Positions 25,762-35,064 of a stretch of DNA of 64,000 bases are shown piece after piece. The translations under genes were made by a program, and so were the position numbers. Position 1 is the first letter of the stretch, and each line of letters starts with the position of its first letter. A model generated the notes under the pieces. That model did not search any database. It was not told the DNA's origin and saw nothing but the letters and a program-made list of their open reading frames with translations. Source of the stretch: Vibrio campbellii CAIM 519 = NBRC 15631 = ATCC 25920 (GTDB taxonomy: Bacteria; Pseudomonadota; Gammaproteobacteria; Enterobacterales; Vibrionaceae); the NCBI RefSeq assembly GCF_002163755.1, contig NZ_CP015864.1, positions 1 through 64,000 on the forward strand, given 5' to 3'.

Positions 25762-27849
25762 ATGCAGATTTCTCCAAGTCTGATATTCCTTGGGATTGGT
25801 ATCGGGATTTTTTTGATTATTCTTATCTTTCTCACCACCCGATATAAAAAGGTTCGAGGTGAAGGCGACGCACTAATTGTCAATGGACTGCATGCCACGC
25901 GCGCTTCTCTAACTGGTACTTTTGTATGGCCAGTGATCAACAAATTTGAGTTTATGGATATTACTCGTAAGAAGATCTCTGTTGTTCGAAGTGGACGCAA
26001 AGATCAAGAAGGCGAAGAATACGAAGGCCTTCATTGCCGAGACAACATTCGTGCGGACCTTAAAGTTGATTTCTACATCGGTGTGAATCACGAAGAAGAA
26101 GATATTGTTCGTGTTGCTAAACTTTTTACTGCTCATGATGCTTCTAACCTAGAGCGCCTAAAAGAGCACTTCCAGCCTAAGTTCTCTGAAGCACTGAAAA
26201 CGGCAGTAAAACAGTTTGAATTTGAAGAGCTGTTAACGAATCGCCGCGCTTTCCGTGATGCCGTTGTTGAAGTCATCGGTAGCGAAATGGATGGCTTTAA
26301 GATCTACGACGTTGTTATCGATAAAGTTGACCAAACCGCGCTGGACGCCCATAGCCCGGGCAACATTCTTGACGTAGAAGGTATCCGTAAGATCTCTGCC
26401 ATTACAGCGCAAAAGAATACGGAAACCAACGCGATTCGTCAGGATGAACGCACAACGATCAAGAAGAAAAATGTTGAAGCTGAAGCAAACCGCTTACAGC
26501 TTGATAAGCAAGAAAAAGAGAGTATTGCCCGCACTCAGCGTGAAATCGATATTATCAAAGCGCAAGAAGAAGCGTTGGCCGCTGAAAAACGTGAAGAATA
26601 TGAGCGAATCACCAAGCTAGCGGAGCTGGAAACTGAAGAAGAAGTGGCCAAGAAGCGCGAAAGCGTCGAGATGGAAGTCGAGATGACGCGTATCGCAAAC
26701 CAACGCCAAGTGGCAATTCAACAAGAAGAATTGAACCGTTCAGTAGAGACTGAGCGAGTTCGTACTTCTACGGAGGTTGCTGAGCGAGAAATGCAGAAAG
26801 AGACGACGGTAGAAGAAGCGATGAAGTCTGTCGCGGAAACTCGTTCTCAGCGTGTAGAAATCGAACGTAAGATTGCTCGCGAAGAAGAAGAGACGGAAAA
26901 CCTACGCGTTAATGAGCGAGTTAACCGTGAAAAACGCATCAAACTGACGGAAGCAGAAGCGGTTGCTGAATCTGCACAGATTGAACTGCTGGTTGCCGCT
27001 CGTGCAGAGAAAGATGCCGCTCGCGAACGTTCTGAACGTATTTTGATTGAGAACGAAGCTGAGCTGAAAGTGAAAACGCGTGATGCGGAAAACGAGCTAG
27101 CGGTGAAGACACGTCAAGCCGAAGCGGAACAAGTAGTGACGACCAAGCGTGCAGAAGCTGAGTTTGTGGCGAAAGACCGTGAAGCTGCAGCAAAAGAGCG
27201 TATGGCACAGGCAGAAAAAGAGCTGATCAGTGCTACGGGTCTTGCTGAAGTGGAAGTTGAGCGCGAGCGTGCACTTGCGATCAAAGAGACGGGTGAAGCA
27301 GAAGCTTACACCTTACAAAGTGCCGGTGAAGCGGAAGCGCAAGCTCTACGTGCTAAAGGCCTGGCAGAAGCAGAAGCTCAGACAGCTCGCTTTGAGGCGG
27401 CTCAGCAATACGATGATCACACCCGTGAACACGACAAGTGGGTAATGCAGTTGCAACAAGAGAAAGACCTTGAATTGGCGCGCATTGATGCTCAGAAAAC
27501 CGTGGTTGGGGCGAACGCTCAAGCCTTGGGTGAGGCGCTATCGAAAGCCGATATCCGTTTGTTTGGTGGTGAAGGAATGGAGCAAATCCGTCGCACTATC
27601 ATGGATGCCGCTGTCGTCGATGCGAAGTTTAATGAATCAGAGGTTCTTAACCCACTGGTCTCAGATTATGTGAATGGCAACCGTAGCCTGCCGCAAGACA
27701 TCAAAGACGTTTTAGAGAGTACAGAACTGAAAAGCAGTGACTTGAGTAATGTCGCGCTCGCGAGTTTACTGAATTCACAAGGTGGCGCTGCGGAGCTAAT
27801 GAAGAAAATACAAAGCTCCCTAGATACGACAACCAGCGATAAATCATAA
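25762..27849 (+). CDS. Flotillin-family protein, YqiK-like with extended coiled coil
   Basis: 695 residues. A single N-terminal membrane helix (about 5-27) is followed by an SPFH/band 7 domain (about 30-200: VNGLHATRASLTGTFVWPV, FEFEELLTNRRAFRDAVVEV, YDVVIDKVDQT). A long charged coiled coil of E/R/K/A heptads (about 210-560) and a C-terminal oligomerisation tail complete it. It is longer than E. coli YqiK (about 550), mostly in the coiled coil. It should assemble into large membrane rings or scaffolds. AAGGAGCAGCT precedes the ATG. Its operon partners suggest it recruits the AAA ATPase/TelA machinery to the membrane. Confidence 0.9.
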   Translation: MQISPSLIFLGIGIGIFLIILIFLTTRYKKVRGEGDALIVNGLHATRASLTGTFVWPVINKFEFMDITRKKISVVRSGRKDQEGEEYEGLHCRDNIRADLKVDFYIGVNHEEEDIVRVAKLFTAHDASNLERLKEHFQPKFSEALKTAVKQFEFEELLTNRRAFRDAVVEVIGSEMDGFKIYDVVIDKVDQTALDAHSPGNILDVEGIRKISAITAQKNTETNAIRQDERTTIKKKNVEAEANRLQLDKQEKESIARTQREIDIIKAQEEALAAEKREEYERITKLAELETEEEVAKKRESVEMEVEMTRIANQRQVAIQQEELNRSVETERVRTSTEVAEREMQKETTVEEAMKSVAETRSQRVEIERKIAREEEETENLRVNERVNREKRIKLTEAEAVAESAQIELLVAARAEKDAARERSERILIENEAELKVKTRDAENELAVKTRQAEAEQVVTTKRAEAEFVAKDREAAAKERMAQAEKELISATGLAEVEVERERALAIKETGEAEAYTLQSAGEAEAQALRAKGLAEAEAQTARFEAAQQYDDHTREHDKWVMQLQQEKDLELARIDAQKTVVGANAQALGEALSKADIRLFGGEGMEQIRRTIMDAAVVDAKFNESEVLNPLVSDYVNGNRSLPQDIKDVLESTELKSSDLSNVALASLLNSQGGAAELMKKIQSSLDTTTSDKS

Positions 27850-27866
27850 TTTTCACTCTCTCTAAA

Positions 27867-27894
27867 AAATCCCGCTTCTTCGTAAGCGGGATTT
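27867..27894. terminator. Intra-operon hairpin between flotillin and AAA ATPase genes
   Basis: The 11-pair stem AAATCCCGCTT/AAGCGGGATTT lies in the 57-base gap. On the plus strand only a weak T-tract follows; the minus strand has six T. It may attenuate readthrough so that flotillin mRNA exceeds ATPase mRNA, or protect the upstream 3' end. Confidence 0.55.
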
Positions 27895-27906
27895 ATAGGT
27901 ATTAGC

Positions 27907-30900
27907 ATGTCAGATATGACTCAAAAAGCGGTGAGTGATGCTGGTGCATACGATGTTTTAAAGACGCGTTTGTTGCAGCAAGGCAGCCAGCTAAAGTCTC
28001 TCTCCCAATCCTTCAATCAGCAACGCCAAGAAACGTTTGGCGGCCAAGATTTTAAATTGATCGGCAAGGTCAATGTTCAAACCGATGCTAAGTGCATTCC
28101 AATCGATATGGCTCAGGTAAACCAGCATTTATTGTTCGGTTATCATGTGCAAGTTGGGATGAAAGCGACGCCTTCATTAGACGATGTGTTTGGGCTTTAT
28201 CACCTCCATGAAAATGAAGGGACATTTCGTGTTGAGCCGCTTCCACTTGAATCCAGTTTTTTATCCGATTCCCGTTTTACCCATGAATTGACGGAACTGT
28301 TTACTTACTACCGAGACGCAAAGCTTTCTCAAATCTCTCGTCAAGAAAGCACGCTTTATATCGCCTTCCAAATTGGCATGCGTCCAGAAGACAGAAAAGT
28401 TTTCCGTTTTCAGATCAACGCTCATTCTATCGAGTACATTGATTCCCTGGGTCAGAACGCCTTAACCAGTGTTCCTCAACATGATTTTGATTGGATCCCA
28501 ACAACGCGAGATGACCACGTGCTTGGCGATCATCCGCACGTGTCTATTCAAGATAAGTTGTTTGTTGAATGTGTTGGCGGGGACTTAACCATCAAGGTCG
28601 AAGACAATACCAAAGATGGTAAAGGTATCTATAGAGAAGACGTTGAAGACCCACACCAAAGCGTGGCTGACGCACACATCGATTACGCGTTTGTCGGAGA
28701 CTTAATTGCGCTACGAGTAAAGCCAAACCGAGAAAAGCACGCTCGATACTTCCTCTACAATTCAGTGACTCAGTCCGTCGTAAGGGCTGATGCATTAGGG
28801 GGAAGCGCAAAAACGCTACCTGAAGATCATGGCGTGCTGTACGCCAATGGCTACGTTCTATCTAATGGTGAAGACAAACAGTTCGCCTTTGACGCTGACC
28901 AGCTCAAGTTTTTCCAGCAGATCACGTCACCGAATGGTGAAGACATTCTTTATATCTTTTTCAACGCCGTTGAAGGTTATTACATCGCGTACACCTACAA
29001 CTTGATTGAGAAGAAATTTGAAGCACCAATGGAGAGCCACGGTTACAGCTTATACCCAGATGGCCGCTGGTTAGTGTTTCAATTGTCTGAGAATGAAGAG
29101 GCGTCGACCATCCACCCGATGAGGATTTGGGATACGCCATTTTCTACCCCAGAGCACTATGCGAAAGTCAACGCGCAAACCCAAGGCAGCAGTCCACTGT
29201 TCAATCTTGGTAATACTGAGTTGGTTCGAGCGCTGTCTTCTGTTCTTTCGATTTGCCAATTAGCGCAGAGTGAAGAAGTAACTCAAGCTGCCTATGAAGT
29301 ACTTATCAAGCAGTGTCGCTCGACCCTCGATCACTACACTTGGCTCAATCATGATTACGCTTGTGGAATAGGCAGTGCGATCAATGATCTCATGGGGACT
29401 ACCGATAAGATCATCGATGAGTTTGCCAAAGTTCAGCAGTTACAAAAACATGCTTCCAGCAGCCTTGATGAGCAAAAATCGGCAGTTTCCGAGCTCATTG
29501 GCAAAATCAAACTGGCCCCAAAAGAGCAAGCGAACACATTACTGAGTTTGCTTAGTGAAGTAAAAGGGCAAGTCGGTGTGACTATGTCGCTCCGTCAGCA
29601 ACATTACATTGATGAAGTTCAAGTTGACCGTTTGCTTGAAGAATTACAGGCACAGCGCGAGTCACTTAATCTGCATTTGCTCACCCTTCTTCAAGACGAA
29701 AAAGCGTACGTCCCTTTCAAGAAGCAAATTCAAAAAATTGAATTACAGCTCGAAGAAGTAACTAAAACGGCGGAGATTCAGAAGCTTAATGAAGAAGTGG
29801 AAACGCTTCGTCATGAGCTCCAGATAGTGACGGAAGAAGTCACGGACATCGAAACCGAAGACCCGACACAAGCAACTCGAATCTTAGACCTTACCACAGA
29901 AGTAACGTCGCTACTTAACACTGTTTCAGCCAAGCTAAGAGCAAAATCTCAAAGCTTACAAAGTGAAGAAGCTCAAGCGGAATTCAGTGCTCAATTTAAG
30001 CTGCTCAGCCAGTCTGTGAGCAGTGCAATGGAGCAAGCGTTAACGCCAGATGATTGTGATACCCAGCTTGCTAAGCTCGTTGGGCAACTGGATAAGTTAG
30101 AGTCGCGCTTCGCGGATTTCGACCAGTTTTTAAGCGAGATTTATTCAAAGCGTGATGAGATCCAATCAACGTTGGATAACCACAAGCAGCAGCTCATTGC
30201 AGGTCAACAACGTCGAGTACAAAACTTACTTCAAGCTGCCAACGTCACCATGAGCAGCATAGAAAAACGCGTTGAGCGATTCGATGATGTTGCAGGGCTG
30301 AACAGCTACTTTGCCACCGACGCAATGGTTCTCAAGCTACAACAGTTGTCTCAGACTATTCGTGAGCTTGGCGACAGTGTCAAAGCAGACAGCGTTGACT
30401 CAAAATTGAAGTCGCTTCAAGACCAATCGCTACGTGCATTACGAGATAACCAAGACATCTTCGAGAAAGGTGGAACGGTTCTGCGCTTGGGCAAGCATAG
30501 ATTTAGCGTCAACCAGCAACCACTTGACCTCAGCTTGGTCGATCAAAGTGGTGAGTTGGCGCTACACATCTCCGGTACGGATTTTTACCAAGCGGTAGAA
30601 GACAAAGCATTTCTCGATCTGCAAACCGTCTCTCGTTTAGACGTTGCCTCAGAGAGTGAGGAAGTCTATCGAGCGGAGTATCTGGCGTACTTAATCTTGC
30701 ATCAAGCGTCTATCAATCAAGATGGGCAGAGCCTAGATAAGCTTTATGATGCCTTGAGAGAAAATAAGTTGAACGAACTTGTTCAACGCTTTGCAGCACC
30801 ACGTTATCGAGAAGGGTATGTCAAAGGTATCCACGATCATGATGCGGTCAACATTTTACGTAAAGTGCTGCCTGTTTATCAGCAAGCGGGGTTATTGCGT

Positions 30901-32769
30901 TACAGCCAAACCGCGCGCTCGAAGGCCATCTTGTGGCTATTAGAGCAAGATGCTGACCAAATAGATCATTATCAACAACAGGCGCAAAACGCGAAGTTAT
31001 TGCGAGAGCATTTAAATGCATCGCAAGCGTATCAAGAGCTGCAAAAACAACTGGTTGATTCCCTAAATGATGATCAACATGAAGCCGCTGACTACCTTGC
31101 GCAGCTATTGAGTGAGCAAGATTGGCAAATCGAAGTGAGTCAGGATTCCCTTTCTCTCTGCGAAGATTATTTGCAATTTAGACGCAGTTTGGGCTGGCAA
31201 CCTCAACCGCTCAGTTTTACCGAGTCATTTAACGATCATCATCAGTGGTTAAGTGCGTACACTGCGAAAAAGCAATACGGTCAGGCATTCGTATGCGAAG
31301 CGGCGACGGTGGCAGTGGTGAATACCTTGTCTGAGAAAAGGCTAGCCAGTGTCGACTTTTCATTGGTGTGTCATGTCGAAGGGTTACTGGGAGAGCACAC
31401 CCTAATTAGCAAAGGCAGTTTAGAGCTCGTATTGGATGACTTTATTCAAAGAAACGAACATCACCGAAGCTCTGTGGTTCCGAGCTTTGAAGCTTATCTA
31501 TCCCAGCGCACCCAGTTGTTGAGTTCTGCAAAGGAAGATTTCCGTCTTAGTGAGTTTAAACCTCGCCCATTAACGTCATTTGTACGCAACAAGCTGATCA
31601 GTGAGAGTTACTTACCTCTTATTGGCGACAACTTTGCTAAGCAAATGGGTACGTTAGGCGATAAAAAACGTACTGACTTGATGGGGATGCTACTTCTTAT
31701 CTCTCCGCCTGGTTATGGTAAAACGACGTTAATTGAGTATGTTGCACACAAATTAGGTTTGGTGTTCATGAAGATCAATGGCCCATCCATCGGTCATCAA
31801 GCGACATCCCTCGACCCCGCTGACGCCCCTGATCAAAATGCGGCTCGCGAAATTGAGAAAATTAACCTCGCTTTCGAGATGGGCAACAACGTGTTGCTTT
31901 ACTTGGATGATATTCAACATACCCATCCCGAATTCTTACAGAAATTCATCTCACTCTGTGATGGCACGCGTCGCATAGAAGGCACTTGGAAAGGGAAAAC
32001 GAAAACCTACGACATGCGCGGCAAAAAGTTTGCTGTCGTGATGGCGGGTAACCCGTACACAGAGAGTGGCGAAGCATTCAGAATCCCAGATATGTTGGCT
32101 AACCGTGCGGACATCTACAACCTCGGTGATATGCTCTCTGACCAGAAATCGATCTTCGATTTAAGCTTTATCGAAAACTCGCTCACCTCCAACAACGTGC
32201 TTGCGCCTTTAGCAACGCGAGACCTGAATGATTTGTACCGCTTTGTCAGAATGGCAGAGGGAGAAAGCATCGCGCTGAGTGAGATGAGCCATTCTTATTC
32301 TGCGATCGAATCGGGCGAGATCGTGACAACCTTGCAAAAACTGATCATGGCGCAGCAAATTGTCTTGAAGGTGAATCAGCAGTACATCAAGTCAGCCGCA
32401 ACCGCGGATCAGTATCGTGTCGAACCTCCGTTCAAGCTGCAAGGCTCGTATCGAAACATGAATAAACTGGCGGAGAAAATCTCGTCAGTGATGACTGACC
32501 AAGAGATGCATACGCTGCTTCAAGATCACTATCAGGGTGAAGCACAAACGCTGGCCGCGGGTACTGAGGAAAACCTACTCAAGCTTGCAGAGCTGCGTGG
32601 TGACATGACGGATGAACAGCAAGCACGTTGGTCTGAAATCAAAGAAGGGTATCAGCGTCAGCAAATGATGGGTGATTCCGAAGACCGAGCAGGACAGGTT
32701 GTGCAGCAACTTGCTATGTTGAATCAGCATGTTGCTCGATTTGGTCGTCATGATCAGGAGGGGAGCTAA
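27907..32769 (+). CDS. Giant DUF3686-type AAA ATPase (annotated as DNA repair ATPase)
   Basis: 1620 residues. The N-terminal 500 residues are beta-rich with repeated propeller-like elements (FRVEPLPLES, YIAFQIGMRPEDRK, YALDG-like turns), which I match to DUF3686. A long coiled coil follows (about 560-900). The C-terminal AAA+ module has Walker A SPPGYGKTTLIEY near 1267, Walker B NVLLYLDDIQH near 1330, and a sensor region VVMAGNPYTESGEAF. The DNA repair label of the family is unproven. The stop TAA directly abuts the ATG of the PLD gene, so translation is coupled. Likely the motor of the locus, working with flotillin, PLD and TelA. Confidence 0.85.
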   Translation: MSDMTQKAVSDAGAYDVLKTRLLQQGSQLKSLSQSFNQQRQETFGGQDFKLIGKVNVQTDAKCIPIDMAQVNQHLLFGYHVQVGMKATPSLDDVFGLYHLHENEGTFRVEPLPLESSFLSDSRFTHELTELFTYYRDAKLSQISRQESTLYIAFQIGMRPEDRKVFRFQINAHSIEYIDSLGQNALTSVPQHDFDWIPTTRDDHVLGDHPHVSIQDKLFVECVGGDLTIKVEDNTKDGKGIYREDVEDPHQSVADAHIDYAFVGDLIALRVKPNREKHARYFLYNSVTQSVVRADALGGSAKTLPEDHGVLYANGYVLSNGEDKQFAFDADQLKFFQQITSPNGEDILYIFFNAVEGYYIAYTYNLIEKKFEAPMESHGYSLYPDGRWLVFQLSENEEASTIHPMRIWDTPFSTPEHYAKVNAQTQGSSPLFNLGNTELVRALSSVLSICQLAQSEEVTQAAYEVLIKQCRSTLDHYTWLNHDYACGIGSAINDLMGTTDKIIDEFAKVQQLQKHASSSLDEQKSAVSELIGKIKLAPKEQANTLLSLLSEVKGQVGVTMSLRQQHYIDEVQVDRLLEELQAQRESLNLHLLTLLQDEKAYVPFKKQIQKIELQLEEVTKTAEIQKLNEEVETLRHELQIVTEEVTDIETEDPTQATRILDLTTEVTSLLNTVSAKLRAKSQSLQSEEAQAEFSAQFKLLSQSVSSAMEQALTPDDCDTQLAKLVGQLDKLESRFADFDQFLSEIYSKRDEIQSTLDNHKQQLIAGQQRRVQNLLQAANVTMSSIEKRVERFDDVAGLNSYFATDAMVLKLQQLSQTIRELGDSVKADSVDSKLKSLQDQSLRALRDNQDIFEKGGTVLRLGKHRFSVNQQPLDLSLVDQSGELALHISGTDFYQAVEDKAFLDLQTVSRLDVASESEEVYRAEYLAYLILHQASINQDGQSLDKLYDALRENKLNELVQRFAAPRYREGYVKGIHDHDAVNILRKVLPVYQQAGLLRYSQTARSKAILWLLEQDADQIDHYQQQAQNAKLLREHLNASQAYQELQKQLVDSLNDDQHEAADYLAQLLSEQDWQIEVSQDSLSLCEDYLQFRRSLGWQPQPLSFTESFNDHHQWLSAYTAKKQYGQAFVCEAATVAVVNTLSEKRLASVDFSLVCHVEGLLGEHTLISKGSLELVLDDFIQRNEHHRSSVVPSFEAYLSQRTQLLSSAKEDFRLSEFKPRPLTSFVRNKLISESYLPLIGDNFAKQMGTLGDKKRTDLMGMLLLISPPGYGKTTLIEYVAHKLGLVFMKINGPSIGHQATSLDPADAPDQNAAREIEKINLAFEMGNNVLLYLDDIQHTHPEFLQKFISLCDGTRRIEGTWKGKTKTYDMRGKKFAVVMAGNPYTESGEAFRIPDMLANRADIYNLGDMLSDQKSIFDLSFIENSLTSNNVLAPLATRDLNDLYRFVRMAEGESIALSEMSHSYSAIESGEIVTTLQKLIMAQQIVLKVNQQYIKSAATADQYRVEPPFKLQGSYRNMNKLAEKISSVMTDQEMHTLLQDHYQGEAQTLAAGTEENLLKLAELRGDMTDEQQARWSEIKEGYQRQQMMGDSEDRAGQVVQQLAMLNQHVARFGRHDQEGS

Positions 32770-33474
32770 ATGGATCGACAGAAATGGTCAGCGTGGCTAG
32801 AGGCTTCGATACAAGATTATCGCCTAGATGATAGTGAGCGAAGAGAGCTCCAATCAGAGCTGCAGGACTCGGTATTAAGTCATGAAGACCGCTCCTACCT
32901 GCGTAATATGAGCTTTAAGCTCGTGCAGCAAGAAATCCAAAATCAAGGTGATGCAGCCGCTTTAGTTCGTTGGTTGGAGCGCGTGGTCAAGGTTTTAGAC
33001 AATGTCATGAGTCAGAACTCGGCAGACACCGCGTCGAGCTGGTTTTCTCCGGGTAGAGCGTGTGCGTCCGGCATCATTGAACAGCTGAAGCTGGCTCGTC
33101 ACTCGGTGGACATTTGTGTTTTCACTATCGCGGATAACGACTTAACCGATCAGATCCTCGCCGCGCATAAAAGAGGCGTGGCGGTCCGAATCGTGACCGA
33201 CAACGACAAGATGTACGATAAAGGCAGTGATGTTGAATACCTTGCAGCACAGGGCGTGGCGGTCAAAATTGATACGACTCGATACCATATGCACCATAAG
33301 TTCGCGATCTTCGACCAACAGAGGTTGATCAATGGCAGCTTTAACTGGACACGCAGCGCTTCTAAATACAATCAGGAAGATATCACGCTTACCGACGACC
33401 GCAGGTTTGTTTCTGCGTTCTTAAGACAATTTGAAACGCTATGGCAGAAGTTTCCTTGCCATAAGCCGTCATAA
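32770..33474 (+). CDS. Single-HKD phospholipase D-family protein (putative nuclease)
   Basis: 234 residues. A helical N-terminal half precedes one PLD domain with the complete catalytic motif HHKFAIFD (HxKx4D) near residue 175, followed by LINGSFNWTRSA. Single-HKD proteins of this size dimerise and are often nucleases (Nuc/MitD-like), so DNA or RNA cleavage is more likely than lipid hydrolysis. It has no signal peptide, so it acts in the cytoplasm. Its start abuts the stop of the AAA gene. This is the most obvious effector candidate of the locus. Confidence 0.85.
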   Translation: MDRQKWSAWLEASIQDYRLDDSERRELQSELQDSVLSHEDRSYLRNMSFKLVQQEIQNQGDAAALVRWLERVVKVLDNVMSQNSADTASSWFSPGRACASGIIEQLKLARHSVDICVFTIADNDLTDQILAAHKRGVAVRIVTDNDKMYDKGSDVEYLAAQGVAVKIDTTRYHMHHKFAIFDQQRLINGSFNWTRSASKYNQEDITLTDDRRFVSAFLRQFETLWQKFPCHKPS

Positions 33475-33489
33475 ATATAGGGAGATCCC

Positions 33490-34548
33490 ATGACCGAATT
33501 GATGAATTCTGAACATCAGGTACTTGAGGTGGACGCTACTCCTCAAATCGTCGCACTCGCAGAGCAATTTGATGCGTTTGATAGCGTAGCGACGATCACT
33601 TTTGGTAAAGAGGCGCTGGAAAAAATCACCGCTTTCTCTGACGAAGTGTTAGAGCAAGTTCGTGTTCGCGACAGTGGTGAAGCGGGCGATATTTTGCATG
33701 CAATGGTATCGTCCATGGACAGCGCTGAATTTTCAAATTTGGGCAAAACCAGCTTGTTATCGAGGCTTCCTTTAGTCGGTGAGCTTTTTGATTCTTTCAA
33801 AAAATTCTCGGCAAGTTTTGATTCAGTGAAAAGCCAATTGGAACAGCTTTCAGGACGTTTAGAAGCACAAGAGATGAAGTTGGCTCATGATATTAGCCAG
33901 CTCGATACGCTCTATGACCATAATTTAGAGTTGCTCGGCGGATTAGAGCAGTACATCGCCGCTGGTAAGTACAAGTTAAACCAGCTTACGCAAAATGTAT
34001 TACCAAGCTTACTGGCACAATCTGAGCAAAGTGGTGATGCGTTAGATGCCCAGAGATACCGTGATGCGACTCAAGCCGTTGCGCGTTTAGAAAAGCGCGT
34101 GCATAACCTTGAGCTCACTCGCCTTGCTGCTATCCAAACCGCACCTCAGATTCGATTGTCTCAAGAAGGCAATAAAATGCTGATGGAAGACATTCAAGAT
34201 ATCGTGCACAACACTTTCCCATTGTGGAAGCGCCAATTCTTGATTGCGATTTCCAATTATGAAAAAGAGAAAGCGTTGAAGGTAACGCGTGCGGTGAAGG
34301 ATTACACCAATAAGCAATATGTGCAAAACGCAGAGAAACTTAAGGCGTTAGAAGAACAAATTGCAGAAAACTACCAGCGTGGCATTCTCGATCTCGATTC
34401 TCTAGAGACCGTGAATCAACTGACGATAGAAACGTTGAACAATACGCTATCGCGAGTGAAGGAAGGCAGAGCGCAACGCGAGCAGGCTCAGCAAGTGATT
34501 GAGCGAGCAGAAGCAGAACTTAAACAAGCGCTTGAGCAAACCTTGTAA
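33490..34548 (+). CDS. TelA-family (toxic anion resistance) protein
   Basis: 352 residues, almost all helical. Typical TelA elements are visible: FGKEALEKITAFSDEVLEQV, KFSASFDSVKSQLEQLSGRL, NLELLGGLEQYI, IRLSQEGNKMLMEDIQDIV, FPLWKRQFLIAI. TelA proteins are linked to tellurite and other envelope-active stresses and travel with Ter-type stress or defence genes; the biochemical role is unknown. GGGAGATCCC precedes the ATG. It is the last gene of the five-gene run, 15 bases after the PLD gene. Confidence 0.88.
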   Translation: MTELMNSEHQVLEVDATPQIVALAEQFDAFDSVATITFGKEALEKITAFSDEVLEQVRVRDSGEAGDILHAMVSSMDSAEFSNLGKTSLLSRLPLVGELFDSFKKFSASFDSVKSQLEQLSGRLEAQEMKLAHDISQLDTLYDHNLELLGGLEQYIAAGKYKLNQLTQNVLPSLLAQSEQSGDALDAQRYRDATQAVARLEKRVHNLELTRLAAIQTAPQIRLSQEGNKMLMEDIQDIVHNTFPLWKRQFLIAISNYEKEKALKVTRAVKDYTNKQYVQNAEKLKALEEQIAENYQRGILDLDSLETVNQLTIETLNNTLSRVKEGRAQREQAQQVIERAEAELKQALEQTL

Positions 34549-34566
34549 GGTGAACCATCAAGAAAC

Positions 34567-34629
34567 CACTCCCTCACTCATTTTTTATCTACTTTTAACG
34601 AGTAATAGAAAATAGGGAGTGATTTTTTG
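34567..34629 (+). terminator. Probable terminator of the flotillin/AAA/TelA operon
   Basis: The arms CACTCCCT (34567-34574) and AGGGAGTG (34614-34621) enclose a loop with partial pairing and are followed by ATTTTTT. Confidence 0.6.
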
Positions 34630-34683
34630 GTAAAAGAGACAGCGTGGCTTTATCCCGAACTTAAGCGACTGCGGTGATTGCGC

Positions 34684-34881
34684 TTACATGTGACCAGAAC
34701 CGTGGAACATGCCACCGAACATTCCGCCAAATATCATCCCTAAAATGCTGAAGATGATCCCCAGAATGATCATCGCAGGAATTGAAGCGATAGCGAACTT
34801 GACCATAAAGATCACCATCGACATAAATGGCATTTTAATATCAACAACCGTCACTTCTTATTTTGAATTTTCATCAGACAC
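34684..34881 (-). pseudogene. Small membrane protein gene interrupted by an in-frame TAA
   Basis: A GTG with AGGAG upstream starts a frame reading SDENSK, then TAA at 34860-34858. The same frame continues VTVVDIKMPFMSMVIFMVKF, with a hydrophobic helix and a Gly/Met/His-rich tail (GGMFGGMFHGSGHM) to a stop at 34684. Either a nonsense mutation broke a 65-codon gene, or translation starts at the downstream GTG (34854) or ATG. The good ribosome-binding site belongs to the upstream GTG, which favours a broken gene. Family unknown. Confidence 0.5.
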
Positions 34882-35064
34882 GAGCGTTCTCCTAAATTTG
34901 CATTCTGAATATGCAGCCAGTTTAATACACCTAAACACAAGAAAACGTTGAACTACTTTGCGCTTTTCTCTTTATGGGATAACAACTGATTAATTTGGGA
35001 AATACGGCACGCTATGAATCGCTATCAGAAGCGGATAAAACCTTTTCAGAAGCGGGTAAACCCT

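Noticed and set aside
26939..27208. Antisense open frame inside the flotillin gene
   Set aside because: Created by the repetitive charged coiled-coil codons; no ribosome-binding site or family.
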